From positions 1 through 8,316 of the forward strand of contig JAICKM010000286.1 in assembly GCA_025927935.1 (NCBI GenBank): 8,316 nucleotides of DNA, written 5' to 3'. The stretch is from Chloroflexia bacterium. Lineage in GTDB: Bacteria > Chloroflexota > Chloroflexia > QHBQ01 > JADMIH01. The notes under the pieces are model-generated. The model searched no databases and was not told where the DNA came from. It was given only the letters and a program-made list of their open reading frames with translations. This document shows, piece after piece, positions 1-6,414 of this stretch. The stretch's first letter is position 1. Each line of letters starts with the position of its first letter. A program made the translations under genes and the position numbers.

Positions 1-5
1 CCCCA

Positions 6-22
6 GTGTCCCACCGGGACAC
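6..22. other. Perfect hairpin downstream of radC
   Basis: GTGTCCC (6-12) and GGGACAC (16-22) form a 7-pair stem with a 3-base loop, about 50 bases beyond the radC stop. No T run is seen on the minus strand, and the window edge hides what lies further. It could be a terminator for radC. Confidence 0.35.
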
Positions 23-72
23 CCCGCACTTCGCAGTGAACTTATAAAGAGATACCGGACCGGGTCGCTCCG

Positions 73-882
73 TTAGCGGGCGAAGCCGAGGCCGCGCTCG
101 CGCATGCTGAGCCATTTATTGCCGATGACCAGGTGATCAAGCACCTCGATGTCGAGCAGCTTGCCCGCGGCGACGATCTGTTCCGTCACTTCGACATCCT
201 GGCGCGAGGGCGTGGGATCGCCGCTAGGATGGTTGTGGGCGACCAGTATAGCCGTCGCGTTGGCGCGCACCGGCTCCTTGAAGACCTCGGCCACGCGCAC
301 CAGGCTGCTGTTCACGCTGCCCCGATGCACGTCGACCATCTTCATCACTTGGTGCTTGGTGTTCAAGACCACCACGCGCAGTACTTCCTGCTCGAAGGCG
401 CGCATCTCGACCACGAGCAGGTCGCCGATTTGCTGGGGGCCGTTAATCGTCAGGCGGGCGCCCGGCTCGGCCAGCAGCAAGCGGCGCCCGATCTCCAGCG
501 CGGCCAGCAACTGGCAGGCTTTGGCCTCGCCCAGGCCGTGGACCGCGCACAGTGTCGAGACGGACGCGCGGCTGAGGCCGGTGATGCCGCCGAACTCGCG
601 CAGCAGCCGCCGGGCCAGGTCGATAGCCGTTTCGCCCTGGCTGCCCACACGTAGCAGGATCGCCAGCAACTCGGCTTCGCTGAGCGCCCCGGCGCCGAGG
701 TGGACCAGCTTTTCCCGCGGGCGGTCGTCGCTGGGTAGCTCCTTAATCGTGGTATGCGACCGGGCGGCGGCCGGGGCGGCATCCGTGCGCGTGGTCACGG
801 TGCCATCCGGTTCATAGAGAGTCACCGCTGTGATCGGCCGCTTGCGGCGCGGCGGCGGGGCAGGATAGAGATTCTCGGACAT
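73..882 (-). CDS. radC: RadC family protein (JAB/JAMM domain)
   Basis: 269 residues, of the RadC/UPF0758 family. The core begins at about residue 44 with the typical TIKELPSDDRPREKL stretch. A helix-hairpin-helix segment follows (about 111-134, VHGLGEAKACQL), then a C-terminal JAB/MPN domain (about 145-269). The metal-binding JAMM signature is intact: H216-x-H218-P-S-G, then P-S-x-x-D229, with candidate catalytic glutamates at 164 and 166. The family was once linked to DNA repair, but that role is doubtful and the biochemical activity is unsettled; a metal-dependent hydrolase is expected from the fold. The first 43 residues are a proline/arginine-rich extension compared with the usual 220-230 residues. 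The ATG at 882 is the only Met that retains the core's beginning. A GAGAGGA element lies about 14 bases upstream, rather far for a ribosome site. The gene is divergent from the HD-GYP genes and stands alone on its strand here. Confidence 0.96.
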   Translation of the reverse strand: MSENLYPAPPPRRKRPITAVTLYEPDGTVTTRTDAAPAAARSHTTIKELPSDDRPREKLVHLGAGALSEAELLAILLRVGSQGETAIDLARRLLREFGGITGLSRASVSTLCAVHGLGEAKACQLLAALEIGRRLLLAEPGARLTINGPQQIGDLLVVEMRAFEQEVLRVVVLNTKHQVMKMVDVHRGSVNSSLVRVAEVFKEPVRANATAILVAHNHPSGDPTPSRQDVEVTEQIVAAGKLLDIEVLDHLVIGNKWLSMRERGLGFAR

Positions 883-920
883 GCGCGGGGATAGGTTCCT
901 CTCTTGGACAGGGTTGGCCG

Positions 921-954
921 TATTATAGCACAGGCCGCTAAGTTTGGTATAATA
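921..954. promoter_or_regulatory. TATTATA/TATAATA inverted repeat in divergent region
   Basis: Perfect 7-base arms at 921-927 and 948-954 with a 20-base spacer, between radC and HD-GYP copy 1. The arms give a TATAAT hexamer on each strand: 948-953 plus, and 927-922 minus, the latter about 40 bases ahead of the radC start. They may be back-to-back -10 elements or an operator. Neither has a recognisable -35 box at 16-18 bases, so the promoter reading is tentative. Confidence 0.35.
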
Positions 955-999
955 GACAGGTTTGCCGCCTATGGGACCTGCGGTAGCCCGAATTTCCTA

Positions 1000-1028
1000 T
1001 TGACAGGGACGGTATTCAGGGCTACCAT
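1000..1028 (+). promoter_or_regulatory. Sigma70-type promoter for HD-GYP copy 1
   Basis: TTGACA at 1000-1005, a 17-base spacer, then TACCAT at 1023-1028 (four of six matches to the -10 consensus). Transcription would begin near 1035 and leave a leader of about 145 bases. The ten bases ending at the -35 box (996-1005) are identical to those of the promoter at 2608-2636. Confidence 0.6.
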
Positions 1029-1180
1029 AAGACTAGGCAGAAAGCTTCGGCACAGCAGGGACGTGTAATGCACTCCCACCGGCGCGGGCGCGCGCCACAA
1101 CTGCTTATGAGCGGCCACCGCGGAATACCGGGTTTCAGGGATCGCCCGGCACGGCTAGCCTCTCGTAAAGGACCCGGGTG
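1029..1180 (+). promoter_or_regulatory. Leader of HD-GYP copy 1
   Basis: Non-coding stretch between the promoter and ATG 1181. It contains GGGA-C-GTG / CAC-TCCC (1058-1077, a bulged 7-pair stem) and a perfect 6-base stem with 4-base loop (1081-1086 with 1091-1096). The ribosome site AAAGGA is at 1167-1172. No known riboswitch class is recognised. Confidence 0.4.
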
Positions 1181-2521
1181 ATGCAGGACACTCCGAAACG
1201 GATATTATCACAGCCGGGGATCAGTGTAGTCATTAGCGCGCTGGCCCTGAGCATACTGGGGGCCGGCTGGACCGCTATCCCCATCACCGACTCCTACATC
1301 GGGGGCGCCGCGACCTCGCTGGTCGCCTTGCTGCTGGTTGCCGCGATCATCCTGACCTCGCAGTTCCCCATCCATATCCGCTATTATCAGAAAATCGACA
1401 TTAGCAGCCTGGTGCTGTATTTGATCGCCGTGTTGCTGCCGCCGCCCCTGGCGGCCACAACGGCGGGCCTCGGCGTGCTGACGGCGGAACTGGCGTTGCG
1501 GACGCGGCGCGGTACCTACCTCACCGACATCATCACCCTGGCCTCGCGCTGGGTGATCATCGTCCTGATCGGCAGCCTGGTCGCCAATATTCCGGCGGGC
1601 AACGGCCCGGCCCACCTCGCCGCTCTGGCCGTCGCCGGGGGCATCCTCTGGATCGGCGATATCCTGACGCTGCCTTTTGTGCTGGCGCCGATCAGCGGGG
1701 AATCGTACAGCCAGATCGTGCGGGCGGCCATCGCGGACTCCGGGCCTGCCGAGGCGGCGCAATATATCCTGGGCCTGCTGGGCGCCCTGGCCGCCATGCA
1801 GCACATCTGGGCGCTGGCGCTGCTGGCCGTGCCGGGCACATTGGTCTATCTGGCCTTCAAAAGCGCCAAGGAAATGCACGACGGCACGCGCCAACTGCTG
1901 GAAAGTATGGCCGACACCGTCGATCTACGTGACCCCTATACCGGCGGCCACTCCCGCCGCGTCACCGAGTTGACCATCGGTATCTTGCGCGAACTGGACA
2001 TGCAGGGGACCAGCGCCGAGTTGATTATTGCCGCCGCCCGCGTCCATGACATCGGCAAAATCGGTATCCCCGACCGGGTGTTGAACAAACCCGGCATGCT
2101 GACCGCGGAGGAGCGGGCGATCATGGAGACGCACCCGGAACGCGGCGCGGACTTGCTGCGGCGCTACCCCGACTTCGCGCAGGGAGTCGAGATCGTGCGC
2201 CATCACCACGAGCGCTGGGACGGCGCCGGCTATCCGCACCGGCGCAAGGGCACCGACATTCCGCTAGGCGCGCGCATTGTGGCCGTAGCCGACAGCTTCG
2301 ACGCCATGACCAGCGACCGCCCCTACCGGCCCGCCCTGCCGGTGCGCAAAGCCGTCGAGATCCTGCGCGCCGGGCGCGGCGAACAATGGGACTCCGTGAT
2401 CGTCGACGCCTTCCTGCGTAGCATCCGCACACAAATCGAGCAGGCAGGGCCCACCCACCTGCGGCTGGTCGAGAATACCGAGGAAGCGAGCGAACCGGCC
2501 ATGGTCAAGGTCCGGGCCTGA
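1181..2521 (+). CDS. Membrane-anchored HD-GYP phosphodiesterase, copy 1
   Basis: 446 residues. Residues 1-226 are hydrophobic, with about six or seven membrane segments (near 14-32, 41-60, 74-100, 119-136, 144-168, 193-226), and match no sensor domain I can name. Residues 231-426 form an HD-GYP domain with all signature elements: H257-SRRV, H289-D290-IGKIG, H318-P, H341-HHE-x-WDGAGY-P352, and D371-SFDAMTSDRPYR. It should hydrolyse cyclic di-GMP in the cytoplasm under control of the membrane part; ligand and output are unknown. A GTG at 1178 is also in frame. I prefer ATG 1181 because AAAGGA (1167-1172) lies 8 bases upstream, and because the paralogue at 3541 then aligns from its first Met-Gln with no indel. 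It has its own promoter at 1000-1028. No GGDEF, PAS or receiver domain is present. Enzyme class is confident; physiological role is not. Confidence 0.93.
   Translation: MQDTPKRILSQPGISVVISALALSILGAGWTAIPITDSYIGGAATSLVALLLVAAIILTSQFPIHIRYYQKIDISSLVLYLIAVLLPPPLAATTAGLGVLTAELALRTRRGTYLTDIITLASRWVIIVLIGSLVANIPAGNGPAHLAALAVAGGILWIGDILTLPFVLAPISGESYSQIVRAAIADSGPAEAAQYILGLLGALAAMQHIWALALLAVPGTLVYLAFKSAKEMHDGTRQLLESMADTVDLRDPYTGGHSRRVTELTIGILRELDMQGTSAELIIAAARVHDIGKIGIPDRVLNKPGMLTAEERAIMETHPERGADLLRRYPDFAQGVEIVRHHHERWDGAGYPHRRKGTDIPLGARIVAVADSFDAMTSDRPYRPALPVRKAVEILRAGRGEQWDSVIVDAFLRSIRTQIEQAGPTHLRLVENTEEASEPAMVKVRA
2186..2263 (+). repeat. 78-base exact repeat within HD-GYP copy 1
   Basis: Identical in every base to 4546-4623 in the paralogue; it covers the HHHE to GYP catalytic stretch. 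There are no synonymous changes over 26 codons. It is flanked by further long matches: a 43-base exact run starting at 2097, and a 38-base exact run in the GGHSRRV region around 1930-1968, both shifted by 2360 bases in the second copy. Confidence 0.9.
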
Positions 2522-2607
2522 CGGCCCGCCGGAGGCCGGCTCCCGCCCTGTACTGCGATAAACCCCGTACTAGGGCAAAATTCGTACCTAAGTATCAACA
2601 TTACCTA
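2522..2607 (+). other. Intergenic DNA after HD-GYP copy 1, with imperfect inverted repeat
   Basis: Short region between the HD-GYP stop and the next promoter. A GC hairpin (2528-2532 with 2536-2540, 3-base loop) lies just after the stop. A longer inverted repeat follows: 2545-2553 pairs with 2567-2576, nine pairs with one bulged T and a 13-base loop. Neither has a trailing T run, so intrinsic termination is not shown. The second may be an operator for the promoter 30 bases downstream. Confidence 0.35.
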
Positions 2608-2636
2608 TTGACAAACCTTTGGTAAGGTCGTATAAT
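2608..2636 (+). promoter_or_regulatory. Consensus sigma70 promoter for secreted protein and HD-GYP copy 2
   Basis: A perfect TTGACA (2608-2613), an optimal 17-base spacer and a perfect TATAAT (2631-2636), in an AT-rich patch of otherwise GC-rich DNA. This predicts a strong housekeeping promoter with a start near 2642-2643, at the foot of the hairpin 2643-2658. The next gene begins only at 2957, so the leader is about 315 bases long. Confidence 0.8.
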
Positions 2637-2956
2637 CACGCTGGGTAGGATACTACCCCCGATGAAGCGATCCGCCCACCCCGGATCGCGCCTAATCTAA
2701 GCCGGAATTGGGCAAGGCGTCACGCTTCCTCGGTTGGGACAACCTCACGCACCATTTCTCATCGGGTCACAACTGCATAGGTCTTGGTAAGGGCAGCGCC
2801 GCACTGATCGCACCACAGCCGGCGTAGGGATAGTTATGCCCAAAAACTGAACAGGCCCCGTATAGGCACCGCCGGCCGGATCGCACCCCGCGCCGGGGGT
2901 TAGGATGTTTATGGCCCCGGTTTAGCGGCCTACTCGCACAGGAGGAGTTGGAGTCC
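2637..2956 (+). promoter_or_regulatory. Long structured 5' leader of the secreted-protein transcript
   Basis: About 315 untranslated bases between a consensus promoter and the secreted-protein start. It opens with a perfect 6-pair hairpin with a GATA loop (2643-2648/2653-2658) and a perfect 8-pair hairpin with a 7-base loop (2667-2674/2682-2689). Further potential pairings are 2791-2795 with 2837-2841, GCCGGCG 2818-2824 with CGCCGGC 2870-2876, and CCCCG 2886-2890 with CGGGG 2894-2898; the first two of these would cross. A 12-codon frame runs from 2662 to 2700. I tried to match it to cyclic di-GMP-I and other common riboswitch cores and saw no match. It ends in a strong GGAGGAG at 2941-2947. 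Confidence 0.5.
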
Positions 2957-3445
2957 ATGTTTTCCCTCACATTGCCGCGCCGCATGAGCGCCCTCATCAC
3001 CGCCACCTGCCTCGTTCCCCTGCTGATCGCCGGCTTTATGACCAGCCAACCGGCGTATGCCGATGGCCCGCCGCCCAATCCGGACCGAATCATCATTTGC
3101 CGGACCGATCCCCTCGTCTTTCTCTCGGATGGCACCAAGGTGAAGATGACGGCCGAGATCGGGACCGCCGCGGAAAATGTGCAGGGCATTGTCTATACCC
3201 TGCACGCGCCGCGGGGGACCAGTGTCGTGCGGATTGTCTATCCGGGGCAGCAGGTGCCGGAAACCGTCATCTTCCATGCCGACCGGCCCGCCAACACCTA
3301 TGATATCGATACCATCGTCTCCGTCAGCGGCAACAGCAGCCAGAGTCCGATTGGCGTGACGGCCAGCACCGTGGTCAACAATAACAGCCGCGGCTCGGCT
3401 ACCGGCGGGGTGGGGGATCACCTCCAGGTGCATATTCAAGAGTAA
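2957..3445 (+). CDS. Small secreted protein of unknown function
   Basis: 162 residues. The N-terminus is a classic Sec signal peptide: RR at 8-9, a hydrophobic core at about 11-28, and a likely signal peptidase I cut after A35 (AYA before DG). The mature part of about 127 residues opens with a Pro-rich linker (DGPPPNPD), then an apparently beta-rich domain, and ends in an Asn/Ser/Gly-rich tail. It has one cysteine (C48) and no lipobox. I do not recognise a named family. A TTG at 2948 is in frame, but GGAGGAG occupies 2941-2947, directly against it; ATG 2957 sits 9 bases after that site and is the real start. The gene lies between two HD-GYP genes, 95 bases before the second, and is transcribed from a consensus promoter at 2608-2636. 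An envelope or extracellular role connected with cyclic di-GMP signalling is inferred from position only. Confidence 0.82.
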   Translation: MFSLTLPRRMSALITATCLVPLLIAGFMTSQPAYADGPPPNPDRIIICRTDPLVFLSDGTKVKMTAEIGTAAENVQGIVYTLHAPRGTSVVRIVYPGQQVPETVIFHADRPANTYDIDTIVSVSGNSSQSPIGVTASTVVNNNSRGSATGGVGDHLQVHIQE

Positions 3446-3540
3446 TGCGGCGCACGCGCAATAATCACGCGAGCGGCCGTCTGATCTGCGCTGAACAAGG
3501 ATCGGGCGGGCCGCCCGCGACCCCCTGAAGGAGTCCATTC
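3446..3540 (+). promoter_or_regulatory. Spacer before HD-GYP copy 2 with hairpin and ribosome site
   Basis: 95 bases with no promoter I can recognise, supporting co-transcription with the secreted-protein gene. A perfect 6-pair GC hairpin with a 3-base loop (3503-3508/3512-3517) lies 10 bases before the AAGGAG site (3528-3533). It lacks a T run, so it is more likely an RNA-stability or attenuation element than a terminator. Confidence 0.35.
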
Positions 3541-4875
3541 ATGCAACCCCCTTCCGTCCGCCTCCTCAGGCAGCCGCGCACAGGCGCCATGACCAGCGTG
3601 CTGGCCCTGGTGGCCCTGACCGTTCTATGGGACCGGGCCACCACCGGCCCTGGCGGGGCGGCGAGTACGGAGACGACGCTGCTGGCCGTGATTCTCGCGG
3701 TGGGCGTGGTGCTCGGCGCACAGTTCCCCATCCATGTGCGCGCTTCGCAGAAAATGGGCATGGATAGCGTGGCGCTGTTTCTCACGGCGGTGTTGTTACC
3801 CCCGGCGCTGGCGGCGGTAACGGCGGGCGTGGGCGTGCTGACCGCCGAGATGATCTCGCGCGGGCGGCGGGGCGCCACCTATAGCGACATTGCCACGACG
3901 ACCGGGCGCTGGGTGCTGATCACCCTGCTGGCGGGGGCGTTGGTGCATCTGCAAAGCGAGGATGAGGCGTTCAACCTGCTCTTGCTCGCCACGGGGGCCG
4001 GGCTGATGTGGATCGGCGACGTACTGACATTGCCGCTGCTGCTCACCCCAATCACCGGGGAACCCGCCGGGCGGGTCATCGTCGAAACGGCCCGCGCCGC
4101 CGGCACGACCGAAGGCGCGCAGTATCTGCTGGGCCTGCTGGGCGCCCTGGCTGTGACCCAGCAGATCTGGGCGCTGGCGCTGTTAGCGGTGCCGGTCGCG
4201 CTGGTCTATCTGGCCTTCAAAAGCGCCAGGGAGATGCACGACGGCACGCGCCAACTGCTGGAAAGCCTGGCCGATACCGTCGACCTGCGCGACCCCTATA
4301 CCGGCGGCCACTCCCGCCGCGTCACCGACCTGACCGCCGGTATGCTGCGGGAACTGCAAATTGAGGGCGCAACTACGGCGACCATTGTCGCGGCGGCGCG
4401 CGTCCACGACATCGGCAAGATCGGCGTGCCCGATCAGGTGCTGCATAAGCCGGGCGTGCTGACCGCGGAGGAGCGGGCGATCATGGAGACGCACCCGGAG
4501 CAAGGCGCGGACCTGTTGCGGCGCTACCCCGACTTCGCGCAGGGCGTCGAGATCGTGCGCCATCACCACGAGCGCTGGGACGGCGCCGGCTATCCGCACC
4601 GGCGCAAGGGCACCGACATTCCGTTCGGCGCGCGCATTGTGGCCGTGGCCGACAGCTTCGACGCCATGACCAGCGACCGCCCCTATCGCCGGGCGATGCC
4701 GGTGCGCAAAGCCGTCGAGATTTTGCGCGCGGGCCGGGGCACACAGTGGGATCCGGTCATCGTGGACGCCTTCCTGCGCAGCATCGCCGGCGAGTTGGAG
4801 CGTCCCGCCCCGCTGCTGCTGAAGGTGGCCGAAGAGGCCCCGGAGCCGGAACCCATCGTGGCCGCCCGCGCCTGA
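3541..4875 (+). CDS. Membrane-anchored HD-GYP phosphodiesterase, copy 2
   Basis: 444 residues, paralogue of the protein at 1181-2521 and collinear with it to about residue 430. The membrane half (1-226, six or seven segments) is clearly diverged: about one third identical in the first 60 residues by eye. From residue 221 to 410 only 24 differences are counted in 190 positions. Signature residues are all kept: H257-SRRV, H289-D290-IGK, H318-P, HHHE at 341-344, G350-Y-P352, D371-SFDAM. It is therefore expected to be an active cyclic di-GMP phosphodiesterase with a different membrane input. The C-terminal tail is acidic and Pro/Glu-rich and is the least conserved part of the cytosolic half. ATG 3541 follows AAGGAG (3528-3533) at 7 bases. 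It lies 95 bases after the secreted-protein gene, probably on the same transcript, and is convergent with the cysteine-cluster operon. Confidence 0.93.
   Translation: MQPPSVRLLRQPRTGAMTSVLALVALTVLWDRATTGPGGAASTETTLLAVILAVGVVLGAQFPIHVRASQKMGMDSVALFLTAVLLPPALAAVTAGVGVLTAEMISRGRRGATYSDIATTTGRWVLITLLAGALVHLQSEDEAFNLLLLATGAGLMWIGDVLTLPLLLTPITGEPAGRVIVETARAAGTTEGAQYLLGLLGALAVTQQIWALALLAVPVALVYLAFKSAREMHDGTRQLLESLADTVDLRDPYTGGHSRRVTDLTAGMLRELQIEGATTATIVAAARVHDIGKIGVPDQVLHKPGVLTAEERAIMETHPEQGADLLRRYPDFAQGVEIVRHHHERWDGAGYPHRRKGTDIPFGARIVAVADSFDAMTSDRPYRRAMPVRKAVEILRAGRGTQWDPVIVDAFLRSIAGELERPAPLLLKVAEEAPEPEPIVAARA
4546..4623 (+). repeat. 78-base exact repeat within HD-GYP copy 2
   Basis: Partner of 2186-2263, direct orientation, 2360 bases apart. 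Such direct repeats could also recombine, deleting the secreted-protein gene and fusing the two HD-GYP genes. Confidence 0.9.
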
Positions 4876-4899
4876 ACGCCACCCGGCAAACCAGCAAAG

Positions 4900-4936
4900 A
4901 TGCCCACGCCCGGAAGCCTGTACGGCCGCCGGGCAT
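4900..4936. terminator. Possible bidirectional terminator between convergent genes
   Basis: In the 84-base gap between the stops of HD-GYP copy 2 and the cysteine-cluster operon, GCCCGG (4908-4913) can pair with CCGGGC (4929-4934), or ATGCCC (4900-4905) with GGGCAT (4931-4936). Only a weakly T-rich tract follows on the plus strand, so the call rests mainly on position. Confidence 0.35.
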
Positions 4937-4959
4937 GCTCTTGTGTCCCTTCGATTATG

Positions 4960-5760
4960 TCAATCGCAACTGGCGGCGGGTATAGCAGCCGGTTCCAACA
5001 GGTGCAGCGGTTGCGGCGGCACGTCGGGATAGTAGCTGTTGATGATCGCCCCCGCCTGCCGGAAGTAGTCGACCCAGAGGAGGTTGGCGCCCTGGCGGCG
5101 CAGGGTGTCGAGATCAAAGGGCCGGCGCGGCGGCAGGGGCCACCCGGCCAGCACCGCCGCCAGCGCCTCCGGCCCGATCGCCGTCGTCAGGGCATCCAGG
5201 CGATCATAAACGTTGAGCACATAGCTGAAATATTCGTGCAGGGTGAAGCAGATGCCGGGCCTGGCCGTCACGCGCGCATTCCAGCGGGTGACGACCGCCT
5301 GATAGAGATCAAACTGCATGTGCAGCCGATGCAACGTTGCGCGCCAGTGCGGGCGCTGCGGCTCGCGGACCGGCCAGGAGTCGGGCGGGCAGCGCGTCTG
5401 CTTGCCCTGAAAGACGACGCCGCTCCACAGCGACATCGGATACGCCTGGCAGACCAGCGGGCGATCCGCGTAGATGCCGCAGCGGACATTGCCGTCGGCC
5501 AGGTGCATCAGGAAGACGCACGGCTGTTTCACGGCAAAGCGGCCCTGCTTGTCGAGCGCGAGTCCGTAAGGCTGCCCGCCGCTCTCCAGCAACAGGCCGT
5601 CGAAGCCCATCTCCGGCTGCGGGCAGGCGATCACATATTGATCCGGGCTGAGGCGCTGTTGTTGATTGATCAGCCAGATGTCATAGCCGCAGACCGGCAC
5701 AATATAGGACCGGCAGCAGGTGCCGCAGGTGGCGCAGGGCAGGTGCTCCGGGGCGCTCAT
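4960..5760 (-). CDS. YkgJ-type cysteine-cluster protein, type A, copy 1
   Basis: 266 residues, soluble. The N-terminus carries C9-x2-C12-x2-C15-C16, the hallmark of the YkgJ/CxxCxxCC family, proposed to bind zinc or iron. It is followed by GYDIW (25-29), then a second block: PC81-VF, C94-GIY-x2-RP, C104-x2-YP and C124-PPDSW. The C-terminal half (about 150-266) is helical-looking with several Trp/Tyr residues and resembles nothing I can name; ordinary YkgJ proteins are often near 100-150 residues, so this is a long form. The start is set by the ATGA overlap with the upstream gene (5757-5760) and GGAGG 7 bases upstream (5772-5768). The same frame stays open to 6246, but that stretch is shadow of the upstream gene. 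It is the last gene of the minus-strand operon. Family assignment is good; function is unknown. Confidence 0.85.
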   Translation of the reverse strand: MSAPEHLPCATCGTCCRSYIVPVCGYDIWLINQQQRLSPDQYVIACPQPEMGFDGLLLESGGQPYGLALDKQGRFAVKQPCVFLMHLADGNVRCGIYADRPLVCQAYPMSLWSGVVFQGKQTRCPPDSWPVREPQRPHWRATLHRLHMQFDLYQAVVTRWNARVTARPGICFTLHEYFSYVLNVYDRLDALTTAIGPEALAAVLAGWPLPPRRPFDLDTLRRQGANLLWVDYFRQAGAIINSYYPDVPPQPLHLLEPAAIPAASCD

Positions 5761-6380
5761 GATACGCCCTCCCCGGTGGGCACGGCATCCAGGGCATCGT
5801 AGGCTTCCAGCAAGAAGGCGCAGTAATCGAAGAAGCTGAACTGCGTATCGGGCGGCGCAGTGGCGACACGGGCGTTCCAGCGGGTGACGACCCCGCAGTA
5901 TTCGGCGGTATCCTGCCGGCGGGCGGTCACGACGGCGGTCTCCTCGGCGATATCGACATCGGCCAGCGACCAGTGGCGGCAGGCGCAGCCCGTGTCGTTC
6001 TGCACATAGAGGACGCTGCCCAGCAGTTCGGACGGAAAGCTCTTGCACATGCCCGGACGCAGATCGCCCAGGCCGCAACGGTGGGCGCCGTTGCGGGTGC
6101 GCAGCAGGAAGATGCACGGGGGCGGCGCTTTCTTGCGCCGCGTGGCGCCCTTCGCCAGCGCCACCCGGTACGCAACGCCCGAATGGTCGAGGTGAAAGGC
6201 ATCGCGCCGGGGCGCTTGTGCCGGGAAGTAGACCAGGAAGGCCCACGGCGGGCTATCGAGGGTGTGCGCGATGCGCCAGATGTCGCGCCCGCTGGGCACA
6301 ACGAACGCGGCGTAGCAGCACGACTTCTGCTTGCAGGCCAGCCAGATCTCCTCTTTACGGGTCAGTCCCAGTTCGGTCAT
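5757..6380 (-). CDS. YkgJ-like cysteine-cluster protein, type B, copy 1
   Basis: 207 residues, soluble. The N-terminal cluster is C16-x4-C21-C22 (CKQKSCC), a variant lacking one Cys of CxxCxxCC. GRDIWRIA (31-38) follows, then C89-IF, C102-GLG-x2-RP, C112-x2-FP, and an added C132-x-C134-R-x-W. The order of motifs matches the type A neighbours, so both types share an ancestor. By eye it is about 40% identical to the protein at 7218-7820, with the same spacing to residue 137. Its stop overlaps the start of the type A gene by four bases (ATGA), implying coupled translation and perhaps equal amounts of two partner proteins. It begins 34 bases after the preceding type A gene; the ribosome site is weak (GAG-like bases only). 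Function is unknown; metal binding is inferred from the family. Confidence 0.82.
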   Translation of the reverse strand: MTELGLTRKEEIWLACKQKSCCYAAFVVPSGRDIWRIAHTLDSPPWAFLVYFPAQAPRRDAFHLDHSGVAYRVALAKGATRRKKAPPPCIFLLRTRNGAHRCGLGDLRPGMCKSFPSELLGSVLYVQNDTGCACRHWSLADVDIAEETAVVTARRQDTAEYCGVVTRWNARVATAPPDTQFSFFDYCAFLLEAYDALDAVPTGEGVS

Positions 6381-6414
6381 CCAATACTCGTTTCTAGCTC
6401 AGGCGGGTCCGTTC

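Noticed and set aside
133..817. Long plus-strand open frames opposite radC
   Set aside because: Low-complexity His/Ala/Arg/Ser composition typical of GC-rich shadow frames; radC on the other strand is a clear match to its family with an intact JAMM motif.
1178..1180. GTG start for HD-GYP copy 1
   Set aside because: Only 5 bases from the ribosome site; ATG 1181 has better spacing and aligns exactly with the paralogue's first residues.
2528..2540. Intrinsic terminator immediately after HD-GYP copy 1
   Set aside because: The stem is only five pairs and no T run follows.
2637..2956. Cyclic di-GMP-I (GEMM) or other known riboswitch
   Set aside because: The conserved core sequences of GEMM, TPP and cobalamin riboswitches are not seen by eye; kept only as an unclassified structured leader.
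2767..3538. Minus-strand open frames across the leader and the secreted-protein gene
   Set aside because: No ribosome site or domain, Arg/Gly/Ala-rich; the opposing plus-strand gene has a signal peptide and a strong ribosome site.
4900..5802. A 300-codon plus-strand open frame opposite the type A copy 1 gene
   Set aside because: Composition is Arg/Ala/Gln/Asp-rich with no motif, and it is antisense to a protein with conserved cysteine motifs and ATGA coupling.
5761..6246. N-terminal extension of type A copy 1, giving a 428-residue protein
   Set aside because: The extension is translated from a frame antiparallel in meaning to the type B gene there, and lacks motifs. The family's cluster normally sits near the N-terminus, and the ATGA overlap plus GGAGG support the start at 5760.
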